NCBI GenBank assembly: GCA_024643485.1
Contig: JAHEMU010000070.1
Location: forward strand, 1 to 9,798
Source of the DNA: Cytophagales bacterium
Lineage (GTDB): Bacteria; Bacteroidota; Bacteroidia; Cytophagales; Cyclobacteriaceae
Direction: 5' to 3'
DNA length: 9,798 bases
A program made the translations under genes and the position numbers. Below are positions 6,491 through 9,798 of the stretch, piece after piece; within the stretch, counting starts at the first letter, position 1; each line of letters starts with the position of its first letter. The notes beneath the pieces were generated by a model that did no database searches, was not told where the DNA came from, and worked only from the letters and a program-made list of their open reading frames with translations.

Positions 6491-7841
6491 GATTACAGGG
6501 CTAATAGTTTTATTAGCTCTTGTTGTGATGAGTTGTGAGCGTGATGACCTGACCGTAGGGTTCCCTCCAAAATCTGGAATTTTTGAAACAAGCTATTTTG
6601 AGTTTACTCCTCAGTCTGATTTGTTTTGGAGAGATTCCGTATATACAAGTTTCAGTAATGAATTTTTGGTTGGCGGGTATGATGATCCGAATTTTGGCAG
6701 AGTCTCTGCGCAAGCATATTCATTAGTAGAAGTTAGGGAATCCTATATTTACCCCTTAAATTCAACAGAACAGTTTGACTCAGCTGAGTTAACGTTAGTA
6801 TTTAATTATTTGCATGGATACAATCCAAGTGCGAACCATAAAATAAATATTTATCAGTTAGATGAAAGTCAAACCGGTAGGCTTTATGATTTAAATTCGA
6901 ATTTTCTTTCGTTTCAATCACTGGAGTTTGATTCATTGTTACTTAGCCCTACCATTTTATTGGATAGTGATGTTTCTGATGAAGAAAGTTATGCTGATAC
7001 TGTTAAAATTTTACTTCCCGTTAAATTTTCAAAGCAAGTTTTTGACTCACTCGTTGTAGATGTGACTAGAAACGCTGGAACAAAAATACGTTCAACTTTC
7101 AATGGATTAGCTTTTGTCCCAGACGCTGCTAACCAAGGAATTTTAGGAATTGATGCTGCTAAAAGTAAGATTTCGTTTTATTATACAGACAAGAGTCTAA
7201 CCGAGCCTGAAGTTCAAAATATTGATATTATTTTTTCTTCTACCCAACACAATTACCTTACTCCAAATAAAGAGGTGTTTGATAGAACCGGAACTCCTCT
7301 TGAAAACCTAACTGTTTTCAATACCAGTTTTGATCCAGGTAATAATAAAATGTATTATCAAAATGGACAAGGGATTAAAATTGGATTGGAATTCGGCGAC
7401 CTTGATCAAGTTCGTGATACCTTAGATAATATAGTCATTACCAATGCGATTTTGGAAATTAGTAATCTCGAAGGGGTGGATAGTTATGTTAAACCACCAT
7501 TTTACCTTGATTTATTTTTAACAAATAGCACGAATAAAACTCAGTTTAACGCAAACTCGGTAGCTAGAAAGGTGTATGCTAATTTAAAATCTGATTCATT
7601 GACCATGCAAAATTTTACGAATTTCAGTAACCTGGAGCCTGTAAGGTTAATCTATGATCAGGAAAACAATAAATATTCAGCAGATATATCTCGATATATA
7701 CAATCCTTGGTAGATTTTGAAGCGGACCTGACTCGCTTATATTTAAGCGATCCCAACGAACGTAAAACGTTGGATCAAATCGTAATAGATAAAAGTAATA
7801 TCAAAGTCAAAATATTCTATACTACGCGATTGACTAACTAA
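6474..7841 (+). CDS. DUF4270-type lipoprotein
   Basis: The 455-residue protein starts with a lipoprotein signal: MNWQAK, a hydrophobic core at 7-18 and lipobox VMSC with Cys21, followed by Glu-Arg-Asp-Asp. The rest is soluble, rich in beta-strand-like and Asn/Asp-rich segments. The stretch FLVGGYDDPNFGRVSAQAY resembles the signature near the N-terminus of DUF4270 proteins (a Gly-Tyr-Asp-Pro-x-Phe-Gly type motif), and the overall length fits. The frame remains open back to an ATG at 6402, but only the ATG at 6474 places the signal peptide at the N-terminus, so I chose it. It overlaps the glycogen-synthase-like gene by 17 bp in another frame and is probably translationally coupled to it. Its stop overlaps the stop of the opposite gene by 4 bp. 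The molecular function of the family is not known to me. Confidence 0.85.
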   Translation: MNWQAKITGLIVLLALVVMSCERDDLTVGFPPKSGIFETSYFEFTPQSDLFWRDSVYTSFSNEFLVGGYDDPNFGRVSAQAYSLVEVRESYIYPLNSTEQFDSAELTLVFNYLHGYNPSANHKINIYQLDESQTGRLYDLNSNFLSFQSLEFDSLLLSPTILLDSDVSDEESYADTVKILLPVKFSKQVFDSLVVDVTRNAGTKIRSTFNGLAFVPDAANQGILGIDAAKSKISFYYTDKSLTEPEVQNIDIIFSSTQHNYLTPNKEVFDRTGTPLENLTVFNTSFDPGNNKMYYQNGQGIKIGLEFGDLDQVRDTLDNIVITNAILEISNLEGVDSYVKPPFYLDLFLTNSTNKTQFNANSVARKVYANLKSDSLTMQNFTNFSNLEPVRLIYDQENNKYSADISRYIQSLVDFEADLTRLYLSDPNERKTLDQIVIDKSNIKVKIFYTTRLTN

Positions 7842-8500
7842 TAATTCTCCACAATTTCGAAATATTCCTTCTTAAGAAGAGGAGATATTCGATATCGAGA
7901 ATCGCCAGTATATAAAAATAAGGCCTCTAATAACTCGTAAATGTGTTGGAGGCCTATTTTTTTGCTCCATTCAAATGGGCCATATGGATAATTAGTTCCC
8001 AATTTCATTGCCGTATCAATTGCTTCCTTACTTGCCGTTCCTTCCATCACCGTATAATATGCCTCATTGATTATCATGGAAATTACCCTTGGTGTTACAA
8101 GTCCTGGCCTATCAGAAACAAGTTCATATTCGGTTGAAAGTGATTGAAGAGTAGTATCTAAAACTTGTTTATCTTGTTGGTTATGAATACTTACTTCAAA
8201 CAAATCCCGTTCAAAAAAAGTATTGAAACCACAAAATCCAAATAGTTGGATTTTAGTTTCACCGTTCATAGCAATCAATTCTGCTAAGGTCGTTTTCACC
8301 GAATCCACAAAAACGGGGACGTTATATTCTCCTAAATCTTCTAATGAAAATTCAGCATCTTGGGGATCAAACCAAAAAATGACATCCGGTGTCATTTCAA
8401 CATCGAATGGGTGGGACGCGGAAACTATGTGATGCTGACTTCCGAATTTGATTTTAAATCTTTCTTCTTGATCGCGATTGCCTATTAACAGAACATTCAT
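7838..8500 (-). CDS. 3-hydroxyacyl-CoA dehydrogenase-like protein with altered catalytic sites
   Basis: From the ATG at 8500 the protein has 220 residues. The C-terminal part (about 131-212) is a recognisable 3HCDH C-terminal domain: RPGLVTPRVISMIINEAYY at 131-149, KLGTNYPYGPFEW at 166-178 and the closing helices. The N-terminal 100 residues look like a worn NAD-binding domain: a first strand MNVLLIG without the GxGxxG loop, and GFCGFNTFFERDLFEV at 88-103 where active enzymes have GLHFFNP. Cys90 thus stands for the catalytic His, and Pro137 for the Asn of the usual GFVxNR. Dehydrogenase activity is doubtful; CoA-ester binding or a different reaction is possible. The frame extends upstream to 8611, but that would run through the ridA start and add 37 residues unlike the family. 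It diverges from ridA across 42 bp. Confidence 0.75.
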   Translation of the reverse strand: MNVLLIGNRDQEERFKIKFGSQHHIVSASHPFDVEMTPDVIFWFDPQDAEFSLEDLGEYNVPVFVDSVKTTLAELIAMNGETKIQLFGFCGFNTFFERDLFEVSIHNQQDKQVLDTTLQSLSTEYELVSDRPGLVTPRVISMIINEAYYTVMEGTASKEAIDTAMKLGTNYPYGPFEWSKKIGLQHIYELLEALFLYTGDSRYRISPLLKKEYFEIVENY

Positions 8501-8542
8501 AAATTGTATCTTAATTATGTAAAGGTAAAAATATACTTCGTC

Positions 8543-8923
8543 ATGTCTAAAAAAATTATCATTACTCCAAATGCACCGGCTCCCATCGGTCCTTATTCCC
8601 AAGCGGTACAAGCAGGAAATATGTTGTACGTTTCAGGTCAAATTGCCATCATTCCTGAAACAGGAGAAATTGTAGGGACTGGCGTAGCAGATGAAACCCG
8701 ACAGGTAATGAAAAACTTAGAAGCGATTCTTACCAAAGCAGGAACCTCATTCAGTAAAGTGGTAAAGTGCTCTATTTTTGTAAAGAGCATGGGTGATTTT
8801 GCCATAGTTAATGAAATCTATGGTACTTGTTTTACTTCCGAACCTCCTGCGAGAGAAACGGTAGAGGTAAGTGCGCTTCCAAAATATGTTAATGTCGAAA
8901 TTTCCTGTATAGCAATGGTATGA
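8543..8923 (+). CDS. ridA: RidA family 2-iminobutanoate/2-iminopropanoate deaminase
   Basis: RidA (YjgF/YER057c/UK114) hydrolyses reactive enamine/imine intermediates released by PLP enzymes such as threonine dehydratase, protecting cytoplasmic PLP enzymes. From the ATG at 8543 the protein has 126 residues, the family norm, and starts MSKKIIITPNAPAPIGPYSQA. Key motifs are GPYSQA at 16-21, YVSGQI at 29-34, the PPARETVEVSALP segment at 101-113 with the substrate-carboxylate Arg104, and VEISCIA at 118-124 with Glu119. These match the deaminase-active subfamily. An earlier in-frame ATG at 8504 would add 13 residues not found in relatives and lies within the divergent promoter region. The last codons overlap the next gene by ATGA. 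Confidence 0.95.
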   Translation: MSKKIIITPNAPAPIGPYSQAVQAGNMLYVSGQIAIIPETGEIVGTGVADETRQVMKNLEAILTKAGTSFSKVVKCSIFVKSMGDFAIVNEIYGTCFTSEPPARETVEVSALPKYVNVEISCIAMV

Positions 8924-9381
8924 TCCTTCCTATACGCAGAGAAACAGTGGTTCTTGTTCATCCTCCTGAAGCGGTGGTTGATCGCTTGCGAGCAGTTACC
9001 AAACAAGGAAGAAGAGATGGGTTGTCAACTTCACAAGGGCTATTTATGGGTAAAATAAGCGATCATGCTTTTGATATCACCAGAATACTAGATCGACCGG
9101 AGAACTTTTTGCCTCAAATAAACGGAACGATTGAAGAAACTTCTTCTGGTTCTATTTTATTTTTAAAGTATACACTTCAATTCAGCAGCAAAATGTTTGT
9201 TACATTTTGGTCGTTAACCTCTGCTTTTTTTGCTATTTTTTTATGGTTTATTCAATCTAATTTTTGGTTAGGGTTAGGAGCCGTTTGCGCATTAGCTGTA
9301 AACTTGATTGTCACCCATGTGAATTTTCAAAGGCAGTATTTAATTTCAAGAAAGCTGCTTCATCAATTACTGGATAAATAA
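8920..9381 (+). CDS. small membrane protein of unknown function with two C-terminal TM segments
   Basis: I do not recognise a named family. The 153-residue protein has a soluble N-terminal part (1-88) that is probably mostly beta: RRETVVLVHPPEAVVDRLR at the start, then FMGKISDHAFDITRILDRPENFLPQINGTI in the middle, and an ILFLKYTLQF strand. Two hydrophobic segments follow at about 91-111 and 116-135, and a short basic tail RQYLISRKLLHQLLDK. The pattern of F-x-G, F-x-I-x-R, N-x-F-L-P-x-I-x-G recalls, from memory, uncharacterised bacterial membrane proteins of similar size. The start ATG overlaps the ridA stop (ATGA), so it is probably translated by coupling with ridA. That arrangement supports the short N-terminus and argues that it is a real gene. 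Confidence 0.78.
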   Translation: MILPIRRETVVLVHPPEAVVDRLRAVTKQGRRDGLSTSQGLFMGKISDHAFDITRILDRPENFLPQINGTIEETSSGSILFLKYTLQFSSKMFVTFWSLTSAFFAIFLWFIQSNFWLGLGAVCALAVNLIVTHVNFQRQYLISRKLLHQLLDK

Positions 9382-9401
9382 ATTTAATGCATCTTTTTTC
9401 T

Positions 9402-9409
9402 TAGTTTTG
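9402..9409 (+). promoter_or_regulatory. possible -7 box upstream of gltX
   Basis: TAGTTTTG matches TAnnTTTG and lies 22 bp before the GTG start, which would leave a leader of roughly 15-20 nt. No TTG is present at the expected -33 distance, so this is a weak call. The 50-bp gap after the preceding gene shows no hairpin terminator. Confidence 0.35.
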
Positions 9410-9431
9410 CAGTCAATTTTAATAATTCACT

Positions 9432-9798
9432 GTGAGAAAAGTAAGAGTAAGATTTGCGCCAAGTCCAACAGGACCACTTCATATAGGAGGGGTTCGAACA
9501 GCCCTTTATAATTATTTGTTTGCGAAAAATAATGGGGGTGATTTTATTTTACGAATAGAAGACACCGACCAGGTGCGTACTGTTGAAGGTGCCGAAAATT
9601 ATATCGTTGAATCTTTGAAATGGCTAGGAATTGAACCCGACGAAAGCCCTGAGAAGCCTGGGAAGTTCGCTCCTTATCGACAGTCTGATAGAAAAGAAAT
9701 GTACAGGGGATACGCGGAAACCCTAATTGAAAAAGGACATGCATATTATGCATTCGATACTCAGGAAGAAATTGAGGAAATGAAGGAAAAAATGATTG
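9432..9798 (+). CDS. gltX: glutamyl-tRNA synthetase (partial, C-terminus outside window)
   Basis: GltX charges tRNA(Glu) with glutamate in the cytoplasm. The first 122 codons of about 500 are visible. The class I synthetase signature APSPTGPLHIGG covers residues 9-20, with the HIGG form of the HIGH motif at 17-20, followed by RTALYNYLFAK at 22-32 and ILRIEDTDQ at 39-47, typical of non-discriminating or discriminating GluRS alike. The segment with WLGIEPDE, YRQSDR and Y-Y-A-F also fits. The start is GTG at 9432: an in-frame TAA at 9423-9425 excludes anything further upstream, and the GTG puts the N-terminus RKVRVRFAPSPTG exactly where relatives begin. The KMSKS loop and anticodon-binding part lie beyond the edge. 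GlnRS is excluded by the GluRS-type motif context, though not fully from this fragment. Confidence 0.95.
   Translation, partial: MRKVRVRFAPSPTGPLHIGGVRTALYNYLFAKNNGGDFILRIEDTDQVRTVEGAENYIVESLKWLGIEPDESPEKPGKFAPYRQSDRKEMYRGYAETLIEKGHAYYAFDTQEEIEEMKEKMI

Noticed and set aside
6513..6713. Open frame on the minus strand
   Set aside because: It is antisense to the start of the DUF4270 lipoprotein gene, with no motif or plausible start context.
3259..7830. The 10-mer ACTACGCGAT occurs near 3261 and near 7821
   Set aside because: Two isolated copies inside coding sequences without extended similarity; most likely chance.
7943..8432. Two plus-strand open frames (7943-8137 and 8223-8432)
   Set aside because: Both are antisense to the 3HCDH-like gene, whose C-terminal domain is clearly recognisable; their translations look arbitrary.
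8818..9006. Minus-strand open frame across the ridA end
   Set aside because: It is antisense to the ridA C-terminus, which carries the conserved PPAR and VEI motifs.
9544..9753. Minus-strand open frame
   Set aside because: It is antisense to the conserved gltX N-terminal domain.

Overview
The window looks like a chromosomal segment from a member of the Bacteroidota. The DNA is moderately AT-rich, and starts generally lack clear Shine-Dalgarno sequences. Two or three intergenic regions carry boxes of the TAnnTTTG type used by the major sigma factor of this phylum. The gene set also fits: a DUF4270-type lipoprotein beside a shortened glycogen-synthase-like protein and the panC/panD genes, a free-standing RfaE2 nucleotidyltransferase, and Tat or Sec lipoproteins. 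I cannot fix the genus. I see no tRNA, rRNA, CRISPR array, insertion sequence or prophage, and no gap above 160 bp.

Layout. Positions 1-1005 (minus, cut by the window edge) encode a D-aminoacylase-like amidohydrolase lipoprotein. It diverges from a Tat-exported sugar isomerase/epimerase-like lipoprotein (1162-2082). A strong bidirectional terminator (2102-2135) separates that gene from a tightly packed minus-strand cluster running from about 5570 down to 2153: panC, panD, a multi-pass flippase-like membrane protein (LPG synthase TM/UPF0104 family), rfaE2 and a YugP-type membrane zinc peptidase. Gaps in the cluster are 12 bp or less, with one overlap, so it reads as one operon. It joins pantothenate (coenzyme A) synthesis to cell-envelope functions.

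Divergent from panC is a two-gene plus-strand unit: a 266-residue glycogen-synthase-like protein that keeps only the N-terminal half of the fold and has lost recognisable active-site motifs, overlapping a DUF4270 lipoprotein (6474-7841). This meets, stop codon against stop codon, a minus-strand protein (7838-8500) related to 3-hydroxyacyl-CoA dehydrogenase but with altered catalytic positions. Across a 42-bp divergent gap lies ridA (8543-8923), coupled by ATGA to a small two-pass membrane protein (8920-9381). Then comes the 5' end of gltX (9432 to the edge), starting with GTG.

The most notable points are: panC has no usual start codon at the conserved N-terminus, and the best-placed codon is ATA; two apparent pseudoenzymes (glycogen-synthase-like and 3HCDH-like) sit close together; the amidohydrolase lacks the HxH metal motif; and a 12-bp direct repeat duplicates the start region of the isomerase gene. 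I found no sign of a defence system or mobile element. This is mostly a housekeeping region with several poorly understood lineage-specific genes.
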